Assembly: GCA_028864885.1 (NCBI GenBank) | Contig: JAGWLR010000030.1 | Location: 1-36,695 of the forward strand | DNA length: 36,695 bases | DNA from: Burkholderiales bacterium | Lineage (GTDB): Bacteria; Pseudomonadota; Gammaproteobacteria; Burkholderiales; Burkholderiaceae_C | Direction: 5' to 3' | Part shown: positions 17,632-26,078 of the stretch, piece after piece | How the letters are laid out: every line of letters begins with the position of its first letter | Position numbering within the stretch: position 1 is the stretch's first letter | Notes under the pieces: generated by a model | What the model saw: only the letters and a program-made list of their open reading frames with translations | Database searches by the model: none | What the model was told of the DNA's origin: nothing | Position numbers and translations under genes: made by a program

Positions 17632-18318
17632 TCAGTTCGATTGGCGCTGTCGCCGCTCATGCTCGACCAGTGCCAGGCCGTACCCTACCAGGCGTGTCAA
17701 CACCCGATCCAGTGCCCCCTCGCCCTTGAGCAAAGAAGGCGCCAGCACAGCCATGAATTCGCGTGACATGCCGTAGTCATGCACCATCGCCGCCAAGGCA
17801 AATGCCAACTGGTGCAAGGCATCGTCCACCTGCCTGGCCCCGACATGGCGGGCCAACAACTCCACCAGCTTGGTGTGCAAGGGCAGCACGTGCTGAGCGA
17901 TGACATCTTTGTATTCGTGTGTCGGCTCGATCATCTCGCGCAGATGCAGCCGCAAGCACCACTCGGCTTGCTCCTCCTGCCCCCAGGGATACAGCAAAGC
18001 CGACATGAACAGGCGCAGCGCTTGATCCAGAGGCAAATCGGGCGCATCGAATTCGGTGAACACTGCCACCATGCTTTCAAGGGGCCGCTCCAGCACCGCC
18101 CGATACAAGCCGGCTTTGTCACCGAAGTAATAGTGAATGGCGGCAACGTTTTGCCCGGCAGCCAAGCAAATCTCACGGGTCGAGGCCTTGGCGAAGCCCT
18201 TGTCGGCAAACATCCGACTGGCCACTTCAATCAACCGCTCACGGGCACGCTCGCCTTTGGAGGGCGCCGCCTCGTCAGGGGGCATTGAACCCAAATCAAG
18301 CGCTTGATTGATTTTCAT
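17632..18318 (-). CDS. TetR-family regulator with DUF1956-like C-terminus (CecR-like)
   Basis: A 228-residue repressor. The helix-turn-helix is at about residues 46-65 (STREICLAAGQNVAAIHYYF). The remainder resembles the DUF1956 C-terminal domain of CecR/YbiH regulators (LRLHLREMIEPT, FALAAMVHDYGMSREF). It heads the TetR-MFP-RND operon, so it probably controls the pump and itself. The ATG at 18318 is followed by codons that form a perfect palindrome at 18294-18309. A second in-frame ATG at 18285 lies just after the palindrome and could be the true start, putting the operator in the leader. Neither has a strong ribosome-binding site. Inducing ligand unknown. Confidence 0.9.
   Translation of the reverse strand: MKINQALDLGSMPPDEAAPSKGERARERLIEVASRMFADKGFAKASTREICLAAGQNVAAIHYYFGDKAGLYRAVLERPLESMVAVFTEFDAPDLPLDQALRLFMSALLYPWGQEEQAEWCLRLHLREMIEPTHEYKDVIAQHVLPLHTKLVELLARHVGARQVDDALHQLAFALAAMVHDYGMSREFMAVLAPSLLKGEGALDRVLTRLVGYGLALVEHERRQRQSN
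18294..18309. promoter_or_regulatory. 16-bp palindromic operator candidate for the RND-operon TetR
   Basis: AATCAAGC directly followed by GCTTGATT is a perfect 16-bp palindrome, typical in size and TCAA...TTGA character for TetR-family sites. It lies at the annotated 5' end of the TetR gene and 26 bp before the divergent hydrolase start, so one bound dimer could block both transcription units. Confidence 0.65.
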
Positions 18319-18334
18319 GGCACGATGGTAGCCT

Positions 18335-19216
18335 ATGTTTGAAGTCTGGTCTCATCCCCTTCCGGATCTGGGTCTTACCTTGCGCGGGTGGCACACCCCG
18401 CCCACGGGCAAGCCTCTGATCCACTTCTTGCACGGCAACGGTTTTTGCGGCCGCACTTATGAGCCCATGCTTCGGCACCTGGCGCAGGATTTCGATTTGT
18501 GGCTGTCAGACATCCAGGGACATGGCGACAGCGATCCAGGCGATGCCTTCCTGGGCTGGAATCGCAATGCCGAGCTGGCCATGCAGGCGTTCAAGGCCCA
18601 TCACCACCACTATCCCAACGCCCCCCACTTTGCCGTGGGCCACAGTTTTGGAGGGGTGCTCACCAGCCTGATGCTGGCCGACCGCCAGCACCCGTTTGAA
18701 AAGGCCGTGCTGCTCGACCCCGTGCTGTTTTCACCTACGATGCTGCTGGGCATGTCGGTGGTCAGTCTGGTCGGAGTGGGCAAGCTGACGCCATTGGCCA
18801 AATCGGCCCTGAAGCGGCGCCGACACTGGCCCAGCCGAGACGCGGCCTTCGAATCTTTGTGGGGACGGGGCACGTACAAAGGGTGGACAACTGAGGCGCT
18901 GCGTGCGTTTGTGGATCATGCCCTGCGCGATACCGCCGAGGGCGGCGTCGAACTCAAATGTGCGCCCAGCCGTGAAGCCGACATATTCAGCTCGGCCCCC
19001 GAGCGACTGTGGGGCTCAATCGGGCGGATCCGGGTTCCCACTTTGATCCTGCATGGGCAAGACACCATGCCATTTGTCGGCCCGTCTGCCATGCAGGCGG
19101 CATCGATCAACGACCACATCACGGCGCAAAGGGTGCCCGGCGGGCACTGCTTCATGCAGGAAGATCCAGCCCAAGCAGCGGCCAGAATCCGCGAATTCTT
19201 GATCGGGCCGGCTTGA
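18335..19216 (+). CDS. Alpha/beta-hydrolase fold protein
   Basis: A 293-residue hydrolase. HFLHGNGFCGRTYEPML forms the oxyanion-region HGNG motif, Ser104 in GHSFGG is the nucleophile, Asp243 in LHGQDTMPF the acid, and His271 in PGGHCF the base. A cap region lies at about 130-200. No signal peptide is visible, so it is probably cytoplasmic. The substrate (ester, lactone or haloalkane-like) cannot be told. It is divergent from the RND-operon TetR and may share its operator. Only a weak ribosome-binding site (GGTAG) precedes the ATG. Its stop codon directly abuts the stop codon of the convergent receiver gene. Confidence 0.88.
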   Translation: MFEVWSHPLPDLGLTLRGWHTPPTGKPLIHFLHGNGFCGRTYEPMLRHLAQDFDLWLSDIQGHGDSDPGDAFLGWNRNAELAMQAFKAHHHHYPNAPHFAVGHSFGGVLTSLMLADRQHPFEKAVLLDPVLFSPTMLLGMSVVSLVGVGKLTPLAKSALKRRRHWPSRDAAFESLWGRGTYKGWTTEALRAFVDHALRDTAEGGVELKCAPSREADIFSSAPERLWGSIGRIRVPTLILHGQDTMPFVGPSAMQAASINDHITAQRVPGGHCFMQEDPAQAAARIREFLIGPA

Positions 19217-19573
19217 TCAAGCCTTTGTTTTTGGCAAGGACGCCAGCACCTTCGCTGGGGTAAAGGGCTTCACCAGAAAGCCGCCCACTCCGAGCTTGGC
19301 CGCCTGGCGTACGTTCTCCAGGGTGGAGGACGCACTGATCATCACCACATGCGCTGTCGGGCAAGCCTGCCTGATCTGAGGCAAGGCCTCGAAGCCCGAC
19401 ACCATCGGCATGTTGATGTCCAGATAGAGCACGTCGGGTTGGTGGGCCTGACAGGCGTCCACCACATCCTGCCCATTTTTGGCTTCACCCACCACGGTGT
19501 GCCCGGCTTCGATCAACAGATTGCGCAGAATCTGCCGGGTGATCCCATCGTCGTCTGCAATCACTACTCTCAC
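19217..19573 (-). CDS. Single-domain response regulator (CheY-like receiver)
   Basis: A 118-residue stand-alone receiver domain with no output domain. Acidic pocket ADDDG near residues 6-10, phosphoacceptor Asp52 in LYLDINMP, Ser/Thr in VMISASS and Lys in VKPF. The start is GTG at 19573, overlapping the TGA of the kinase gene (GTGA), so the two are translationally coupled. It is the natural phosphorelay partner of the upstream hybrid kinase, whose HPt domain could pass phosphate to Asp52 (inference). Output would be by protein contact, as in CheY- or DivK-type proteins. Confidence 0.93.
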   Translation of the reverse strand: MRVVIADDDGITRQILRNLLIEAGHTVVGEAKNGQDVVDACQAHQPDVLYLDINMPMVSGFEALPQIRQACPTAHVVMISASSTLENVRQAAKLGVGGFLVKPFTPAKVLASLPKTKA

Positions 19574-22161
19574 GCTGTCACTCCCATGCCTGCCAGTTCT
19601 TCCAGGATGTTACGCGCTCGCGCAAACTGCTCATCCAGCTGTTGAGCCTCCGCCTGCACACGCGACCGATCTTCCTGCCGCGCAGCTGCTTCGATGTCCC
19701 CCAGGACACCCGCAAAATCTCTCGCCCCCATGGCCAGCGATGGCCCCTTCAAGGCATGGGCCATCTGCATGACTTCATGCGCCGAAGGCCAAGCCTCAAT
19801 CAATGCTTTCAACGCCGCCAGCTTCGCGGTGGCGTCTTCCAGATAGAAAGATACCAGCCCCTCGTAGCTGTCACCCAGCGCATCCTTCATGTTTTCAAAT
19901 TCCTCGCGGGCCGGATCGTCCGATATGACCGACGCCTCGCTCGTATACGAGGCTACCGGGGCCTGGGTTGGCGTCCCCTGCAACCATCGATCCAGAACCA
20001 TGACAATGGTGTGAGGCCGAATCGGCTTCGAAAGGTAGTCATCCATGCCAGCGAGACGGCACTTCACACTGTCCTCGGACATGGCACTGGCCGTCAGGGC
20101 GATGATCGGCAGGCGCCGACCGCCACTGGCCTCCCGCTGGCGGATCTGACGCGTGGCCTCAAAGCCATCCATCACCGGCATTTGGCAATCCATGAACACC
20201 AGATCAAAGCGCTGACGTGCGCTCATCTGGATGGCTTCTTCGCCATTGTTGGCGCAGACCACCTCGCAGCCATAAGGCTTCAATAAGCTCGCGGCCACCT
20301 TCTGGTTCACGACGTTATCGTCTACCACCAGGATACGCCGCCCCTTGAAGTGAATCGATTCACTGCCCAGGCTACGTGTGCTGCCCTCATGCAGGGTTTG
20401 GCGTGACGCAAACCGCACGGCAGGACCGCCTTGCAACACCGTAGTCAGCACCGATTGCAGATCCGACTGGTGCAACGGACGACCGATGTGCCCCCGTAAT
20501 CCGGCGGCCACGAACTCATCGACCGACAAGGTGCCCATGGCCGGTCCGTAGCTGACTCTTGGCACGGATTTCAAGATGGGATCCTCGACCAAGGCTTGCG
20601 ACAGGCTCAGCGCGTCAATGCCCTGCATCTGCGCCGAGAAGATGAACACATCGGGCAGCGTGCAGCCTGCATTCGGATCCCCATAGTCAAGCACGGTGAA
20701 GCCTGCATCCAACTCTTCGACCACCAGGCCCAAGTAGCTCAACTCTTGCGTCAACACCGAGCCATGGGGCGAGCCGTCAGTGACGAACACCACGCGCTTA
20801 CCCACCAGGGCTTGGGTGGGCGCAACGACCTCGGATTCCACCGGAAACGGCATATTCACCCAGAAGCGGCTGCCCTTCCCGGCCTCGCTTTCGACGCCAA
20901 AGTCGCCGCCCATCAAGGACACCAGCTGCTTGAAGATCGCCAGCCCTAGACCCGTGCCGCCATACAAGCGCGTGGTCGACACATCGGCCTGAGTGAACTT
21001 CTCGAAGATCTTCGTGGTCTGCTCGGGATTCATCCCGATGCCCGTGTCCTCGACGCAGAACTGAATCCGAACCGCGTTGCCGCCCGTGTAAGGCTCACAT
21101 GGCTTGGCACTGATGCGGATGTGTCCCTCTGTGGTGAACTTGGCCGCATTGCTCAGCAAGTTTGACAAGACCTGTCGCAAACGATTTGGATCGCCCACCA
21201 GTTGCGTAGGCATACCGGGTTCGATGTCGAGGATCAGATCGATGTTCTTTTTCCCGACCGTCAGGGCCATGGAGTCGGCGATGTTCTCTAATAGCTGACG
21301 CGCATCAAACCGGATCGACTCGATGACCAACATCCCCGCCTCGATTTTCGAGTGATCCAGGATGTCGTTGATCAGGCTGAGCAAGCTCTCGGCACTGTTC
21401 TTGGCGATGCCGGTGAGCTCCTTCTGCTCTGGGGTCTGCTTGGTCATCGACAGGGACTCGAGCATCCCGATGACACCGTTCATGGGCGTGCGGATTTCAT
21501 GGCTCATGTTGGCCAGGAACTCGCCCTTCGCTTGGCTGGCGGCCTCGGCGTCTTCACGGGCGCGTACCAAGGCCCGGTTGGTCTCTCGCATCTTGCGCCG
21601 AAAGTTGTTCATGTGCCCTGCAAACACCGAGATCCAGGTGCCGACCACGATGAGCGACACCACGGCCAGGATCTCCTGTTTCGGGTCGAGCACACCGGGG
21701 TGATGCTGAATGGTCCACCAAGAGTCCGTTGCATAGGCCAATACCCCGATGAACGACACAAAGGCCAATTCAAAGGCGCTGAGTTTGAACACCCCGAAGC
21801 CAAAGGCTACGACCAGAGACACCAACAGCGTGTTGCGTGCCTGCCCCGCGAAGTGCAAGGCCCCATAGGCCGCCAGCAAAGCGCCCAGCATTTGCCACAT
21901 CGTCAGGCTGGGATCCTTGCTCTTGAGATTCAGGCCAGTCTTGATCAGCGTGAAGAAGATCAGATTCAGGACCACGGGGGCACCGGTGAACCAGTACAAC
22001 GCCTCCACCCGCATCAGGCCCAATCCCCAGGCGATCAGCATCATCAGCATGGGGATGCTGTAGGCGAGCAAAGCCAGCAACAGCCGCCGCAGACGGAGTT
22101 GCTGCTTCTCAGCCTCCGTCATGTCGGTCATGTTCCAGACCTTGACCTTGAAGGGATCCAT
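19570..22161 (-). CDS. Hybrid sensor histidine kinase (TM-HisKA-HATPase-REC-REC-HPt)
   Basis: An 863-residue membrane kinase. Several transmembrane helices fill residues about 15-175 with no large periplasmic loop, so the signal is probably intramembrane or cytoplasmic. HisKA has His221 in [11 protein letters not shown]. The ATPase has the N box ([10 protein letters not shown]), DTGIGM and GGTGLGL. A degenerate receiver-like region (about 465-580) lacks the acceptor aspartate. A second receiver has Asp658 in [11 protein letters not shown], and a C-terminal HPt has His802 in AHALKG. I chose the ATG at 22161, with AGGAG 10 nt upstream; ATGs at 22188 and 22131 are alternatives. The architecture is BarA-like. 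It lies 62 nt downstream of the P450 gene and overlaps the CheY-like gene. Confidence 0.94.
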   Translation of the reverse strand: MDPFKVKVWNMTDMTEAEKQQLRLRRLLLALLAYSIPMLMMLIAWGLGLMRVEALYWFTGAPVVLNLIFFTLIKTGLNLKSKDPSLTMWQMLGALLAAYGALHFAGQARNTLLVSLVVAFGFGVFKLSAFELAFVSFIGVLAYATDSWWTIQHHPGVLDPKQEILAVVSLIVVGTWISVFAGHMNNFRRKMRETNRALVRAREDAEAASQAKGEFLANMSHEIRTPMNGVIGMLESLSMTKQTPEQKELTGIAKNSAESLLSLINDILDHSKIEAGMLVIESIRFDARQLLENIADSMALTVGKKNIDLILDIEPGMPTQLVGDPNRLRQVLSNLLSNAAKFTTEGHIRISAKPCEPYTGGNAVRIQFCVEDTGIGMNPEQTTKIFEKFTQADVSTTRLYGGTGLGLAIFKQLVSLMGGDFGVESEAGKGSRFWVNMPFPVESEVVAPTQALVGKRVVFVTDGSPHGSVLTQELSYLGLVVEELDAGFTVLDYGDPNAGCTLPDVFIFSAQMQGIDALSLSQALVEDPILKSVPRVSYGPAMGTLSVDEFVAAGLRGHIGRPLHQSDLQSVLTTVLQGGPAVRFASRQTLHEGSTRSLGSESIHFKGRRILVVDDNVVNQKVAASLLKPYGCEVVCANNGEEAIQMSARQRFDLVFMDCQMPVMDGFEATRQIRQREASGGRRLPIIALTASAMSEDSVKCRLAGMDDYLSKPIRPHTIVMVLDRWLQGTPTQAPVASYTSEASVISDDPAREEFENMKDALGDSYEGLVSFYLEDATAKLAALKALIEAWPSAHEVMQMAHALKGPSLAMGARDFAGVLGDIEAAARQEDRSRVQAEAQQLDEQFARARNILEELAGMGVTA

Positions 22162-22223
22162 GTAGTGCTGTCTCCTGCAAAAGACCACACTACGTTATCG
22201 GCCCGCCGGCCCTGGATGAAAAC

Positions 22224-23549
22224 TTAAAGTTGTGCGGTTTTTCTCAAAACCACGGGTAAGGCATCACCAGGGTGACAGATCGGAATCCACTTCACCTCAC
22301 CCGGCGATGGCCCCGCCAGACGCCATTCAAACCGACGCAAAAGGTGGTGCAGGATGAGCTTGACCTGGTTTTCTGCAAAGTGCATGCCGATGCATTTGTG
22401 CACGCCGCCGCCAAACGGAATCCAGGCAAAGCGATGCCGACGATCCTCTGCCCGATGCGGCGCAAATCGCTCCGGGTCGAAGCGCATCGGGTCTGTCCAG
22501 ATATCCGGCAAGTAGTGCGAAACCAGAGGGCTCAAGGCCACCAATGAGCGCGCTGGGATCACATGCCCTTTGAACTCGAAGGATTCGGTGGCAAAGCGCG
22601 GCAGGGTGGGCACCGGTGCATACATGCGCAAGGCCTCGCGCATGACCTGATCGGCCAGAGGCATGCGCGCCAGATCAGCGAAGGACAAGGGCCCGGGCAA
22701 GGCCATCATCTCCTCGCGTAAGCGGCTTTGCCACTCAGGGTGCTCGGCCAGGACTCGGGCCACACTGGACAGCGTGCTGGTGGTGGTGTCGTGGGCCGCC
22801 ATCATCATGAAGATCATGTGGTTGACGACATCTTCGTCGCTGAAGTGTTGCCCCGCTTCATCTTTGGCCTGGGCCAGCCGCGCAAACAGATCGCCATCCT
22901 GGCTGGCCCGCTTGGCGGGCACCCGATCCGCGAAATAGCGAACCAGGCGCTGCCGCCCGGCAATGCCTTTGCCATAAGACAGAAACGGCCAGTTCAAACG
23001 CACGATGGCCACACTGGCCTGCACCATGTCCACAAAGTCCTGCTTGAGGTCATTGGCCACGGCACCAGGTGCTTCCCCCATGAACACCTGGGTGGCGATG
23101 TCCAGCGTCAGCGCCTTGACCAAGTCAAGGAACAACACGGGTTGCCCCACTGGCCAGTGATCCAGGGTGCGATCAATGGCGGCATCCATCGAGACGTGAT
23201 AGCTCTGCAGCGACTCGTGGCTGAACGCGCCCTGCATCAAGCGACGGTGCATGCGGTGCTCCGCCCCGTCTCGCAGCATCAAGCCCCCCGGAAACAAGGC
23301 ATGAAGCAACTCCTCCCACGCCACTTTGCTGCTGAAGATGCCCGCATGGTTGAGCAAGACCTTTTCATTCGCATCCGGGCCCAGCAGGTTATAGACCGGC
23401 CGAAACAGCAGCGTTGACCGACTGACCTCGCCATGGCGGCGGTAAATGCGCCAATAGAAATCAAACGCACTGCGCTGGTAGTCGAACGTCTGCCCGATCA
23501 GCGGTAGGCCGCCGGTAAAGGGAATGGATTGGGGGTGTGCGATAGCCAT
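22224..23549 (-). CDS. Cytochrome P450
   Basis: A 441-residue soluble P450 mono-oxygenase. The oxygen-binding I-helix motif AAHDTTT is near residue 250, the ExxR motif EALR near 305, and the heme loop FGGGVHKCIGMHFAE has the thiolate ligand Cys386. Redox partners are not encoded nearby. A TTG at 23594 is in frame, but the ATG at 23549 (MAIAHPQSIPFTGG) is preferred because the residues before it are atypical and lie over the shared regulatory repeat region. It is divergent from an AraC-type regulator and is followed by the kinase/receiver pair. The substrate is unknown; sterol-, fatty-acid- or terpene-type substrates are all possible. Confidence 0.93.
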   Translation of the reverse strand: MAIAHPQSIPFTGGLPLIGQTFDYQRSAFDFYWRIYRRHGEVSRSTLLFRPVYNLLGPDANEKVLLNHAGIFSSKVAWEELLHALFPGGLMLRDGAEHRMHRRLMQGAFSHESLQSYHVSMDAAIDRTLDHWPVGQPVLFLDLVKALTLDIATQVFMGEAPGAVANDLKQDFVDMVQASVAIVRLNWPFLSYGKGIAGRQRLVRYFADRVPAKRASQDGDLFARLAQAKDEAGQHFSDEDVVNHMIFMMMAAHDTTTSTLSSVARVLAEHPEWQSRLREEMMALPGPLSFADLARMPLADQVMREALRMYAPVPTLPRFATESFEFKGHVIPARSLVALSPLVSHYLPDIWTDPMRFDPERFAPHRAEDRRHRFAWIPFGGGVHKCIGMHFAENQVKLILHHLLRRFEWRLAGPSPGEVKWIPICHPGDALPVVLRKTAQL

Positions 23550-23601
23550 GCGCTGGATCTTCCCGTCGCGATGCGGGCTTGTCAGGAGGGACAACCCAGC
23601 T

Positions 23602-23635
23602 TGGCCTGATTTATATTTTTACTGGCCTGATTTAT
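23602..23635. promoter_or_regulatory. Two-copy direct repeat, AraC-type operator candidate
   Basis: TGGCCTGATTTAT occurs at 23602-23614 and again at 23623-23635, start to start 21 bp, exactly two helical turns. It lies between the divergent P450 and AraC-regulator genes. Tandem sites on one face of the helix are typical for AraC-family activators, so this is a likely site for the adjacent regulator. Confidence 0.65.
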
Positions 23636-23642
23636 TGATTTC

Positions 23643-24650
23643 ATGCTTCCCTCCTACGCCAGCAGTTATGTCCGCCACATCCTGACCGTCGCCGAAAGCC
23701 TCGGCGCCGAACGACGCATCCTGCTTGAGCACGCCGCCTTGCAAGAGCGCGATCTGCTGCGGCCAGATGCCCGCATCTCACAGCCCCAGGTTCTGTGCCT
23801 TTACCAAGCCGGCATCACGCTCACCCAAACCCCTAGCCTGCCCTTGCTGGTGGGAGAAGCCATCCGCCCCGAGGGGCTGCATCAACTGGGTTACGCCTTG
23901 ATGAGCTGCGAAACCGTGGGCGAGGCGCTGAGCGTGAACCTGCGATTTCAGCCGCTGGTCATGGGTCAGGGGCAATTCGACACACACCTGACTGATGACA
24001 CGGTCACGCTGAGTTGGAAGCCGGACGGCGCCTCGGCCGCCCTGCTTCGCCCCATCAATGAATCGATCCTGTCCAGCTGGGTTCGGTTTGGGCAGTGGAT
24101 CACGGGCTCGCCGGCTACGCCGCTGCAGGTCAGCTTCTGCCACTCGCGCCCAGCTGATCTGCAGGCTTACCACCGCATCTTTCAGTGCCCTCTGGCCTTC
24201 GATGGCCCCACCAACAGCCTGACTGGGCCTCGCTTCCTGCTCGACTTGCCCATCAAGCAAGCCAACCCGGGGTTGAAGCGCGCCCTCTTGTCTGCGCTCG
24301 AAGCCCAACTCAATGCCTCCGCGCCCGGCCCGCACACGACAGATTGGCTAATGCAGGTCAGACAGACCCTGCGCCTGCACCTGCACGAACCTGGCGCCCA
24401 CCTGCCCCGCTTGGCCATCGCCTTGAACCTCAGTGAGCGCACGCTGAAACGCAAACTGGCCGAGCACGGCACATCGGTGCGCGCCCTGCTACAAGAGCTA
24501 CGTTGGCAGCATGCACAAGAGCGGCTGCGTGATCCGGGCGCTCGCATCGAGCAAGTCGCCCTCGAACTCGGCTACCAATCGGCCAGCGCCTTCAGTCTGG
24601 CGTGTCGGAACTGGCAGGGAACGACACCGAATAGACTTCGCCGTCGTTGA
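23643..24650 (+). CDS. AraC-family regulator with Arabinose_bd-type sensor domain
   Basis: A 335-residue regulator. Residues about 20-205 match the N-terminal ligand-binding domain common in OruR/ArgR-type and lipid-responsive AraC proteins (GEAIRPEGLHQLGYALMSC, VNLRFQPLV). The C-terminal domain has two helix-turn-helix units: LPRLAIALNLSERTLKRKL from 254 and IEQVALELGYQSASAFSLA from 302. It is divergent from the P450 gene, with a tandem repeat 8 bp before its own ATG, so it probably activates the P450 operon and limits its own expression (inference). The last 59 bp overlap the convergent nuclease gene. Confidence 0.9.
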   Translation: MLPSYASSYVRHILTVAESLGAERRILLEHAALQERDLLRPDARISQPQVLCLYQAGITLTQTPSLPLLVGEAIRPEGLHQLGYALMSCETVGEALSVNLRFQPLVMGQGQFDTHLTDDTVTLSWKPDGASAALLRPINESILSSWVRFGQWITGSPATPLQVSFCHSRPADLQAYHRIFQCPLAFDGPTNSLTGPRFLLDLPIKQANPGLKRALLSALEAQLNASAPGPHTTDWLMQVRQTLRLHLHEPGAHLPRLAIALNLSERTLKRKLAEHGTSVRALLQELRWQHAQERLRDPGARIEQVALELGYQSASAFSLACRNWQGTTPNRLRRR

Positions 24651-26040
24651 CCGAAATGACTGAGCCCAGTTTGGGCAGCCAGCTCACCAGGATCTTGTAG
24701 GTGTCCTTGTCGAACACGGGTCGACCATGGCGCAACAAGGCTTGCACCTCTGCCTCAGTGCGCGCCGAGCCCAGATAACACCAGGCATCCAGCACATGCC
24801 AGCTGCCCCCTTCGCGGGCCATCACCGGGCCGCCGAAAGGCCATGTGCGAACCCGCCAGTTGGACAACACGTTCTGCAACCGCGCCGAATGGGCTGTCAA
24901 CGATTCACTGCCAACGCACACGCCACTGCAGGTGCGCAACTGGTACCCAAAACAAGGACGACCTTTGGGCACCTTGTCCAAGCCCAAGGTGGCCAGGCAC
25001 AGCTGAGAAGTCTCAGCAATCTCTCTGAGGGTCTTCAGCGCGTCACGCTGGCTGCCAAACAGGCCATACACCTCGTGCTGCTCGCCCCAATCAAGATCGC
25101 GGGCCCAGGCCAGCTCGGGTTGAAGGCCTTCTTCGTCACCACGTTGCAGTGGGATCAAGCGCCAGGTGCACAACTCGTTGCTGCGGCGCAAGCGCCGATT
25201 GTGGATGGGCTGCCACTGCTTGATGAGCTGCGCCTCTTTGAGCAAGGCCCCCATTTCGCCCTCGGTTTCAATCCACTCGATTCGGCGCACCTGCTGAGAC
25301 AGGCTCATCTCTTTGGCAATGCGGTGGTCTGCGCTGAAATGCGACAAGATCCGTTGCCGCAGATTATTGGCCTTGCCGATGTACAAAGGCAGGTCGTTGT
25401 CACCGTAGAACAGGTACACGCCATGACGCTCGGGCAACTCATCCAGCAAGGCCGGATCCAGATGAACGGGCCAGCTGCTGCGCCCCGTCAATTGCGAAAC
25501 CGCCTGCTGCAACGTGGCCGGCTCAATCTGCCGTTGTAGCACTTGCCAGAACTGCCACAACACCGAGGCGTCAGCCAAAGCCCGGTGGCGCGCGGGCATG
25601 TGCAGTCCATGTCGATCAATCAGCGCGTCCAGGCTGTGCTTGCTGTACTGGGGGTATAGCTGACGCGAGAGCTTCACCGTGCACAACACCGGCGCCTTGA
25701 AATCCAAGCCCAATCGCTTGAACTCGTTTTTCAGAAAGCCATAGTCGAACCGGGCGTTGTGGGCCACGAAGAGACGGCCGTGCAAGCGCGACAACACCTC
25801 TTCTGCCAGCTCGGCGAAGGTGGGGGCCTGGGCCACCATCTCGTCATTGATGCCAGTCAGGCCCTGAATGAACGCTGGGATCGGCGTCTGAGGATTGACC
25901 AAACTCGACCATTCACGCACCTCGCCTTCTTCGTTCACTTCGACGATGCCGATTTCGGTGATGCGATCCACTGTGGCGGTGGCTCCAGTGGTTTCCAGAT
26001 CGACAAAAACGAGGGGCTGAGCGGGCAAAACGGGAGGCAT
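24592..26040 (-). CDS. DnaQ-like 3'-5' exonuclease fused to GIY-YIG (UvrC/Cho-like) nuclease
   Basis: A 482-residue two-nuclease protein. Residues about 10-175 form a DEDDh exonuclease: Asp14 and Glu16 in FVDLETTG, HNARFDYGFL, and HRALADAS with the catalytic His and Asp. Residues about 210-290 form a GIY-YIG domain (GVYLFYGDNDLPLYIGKANNLRQRI). After it comes PCFGYQLRTCSGVCVG, resembling the UvrC cysteine segment. I chose the ATG at 26040 because the exonuclease fold begins right after it; longer in-frame readings extend into the neighbouring lipoprotein gene. Such fusions are known in proteobacteria and resemble the SOS nuclease Cho joined to a proofreading-type exonuclease; a DNA-repair role is inferred. 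Its 3' end overlaps the AraC gene by 59 bp. Confidence 0.92.
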   Translation of the reverse strand: MPPVLPAQPLVFVDLETTGATATVDRITEIGIVEVNEEGEVREWSSLVNPQTPIPAFIQGLTGINDEMVAQAPTFAELAEEVLSRLHGRLFVAHNARFDYGFLKNEFKRLGLDFKAPVLCTVKLSRQLYPQYSKHSLDALIDRHGLHMPARHRALADASVLWQFWQVLQRQIEPATLQQAVSQLTGRSSWPVHLDPALLDELPERHGVYLFYGDNDLPLYIGKANNLRQRILSHFSADHRIAKEMSLSQQVRRIEWIETEGEMGALLKEAQLIKQWQPIHNRRLRRSNELCTWRLIPLQRGDEEGLQPELAWARDLDWGEQHEVYGLFGSQRDALKTLREIAETSQLCLATLGLDKVPKGRPCFGYQLRTCSGVCVGSESLTAHSARLQNVLSNWRVRTWPFGGPVMAREGGSWHVLDAWCYLGSARTEAEVQALLRHGRPVFDKDTYKILVSWLPKLGSVISVNDGEVYSVSFPASSDTPD

Positions 26041-26078
26041 TCCGCCACTGTATCGGATGTCCGTTGGCTGATCAGATT

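Noticed and set aside
23550-23594. TTG start for the P450
   Set aside because: It adds 15 atypical residues; the ATG at 23549 gives the normal P450 N-terminus.
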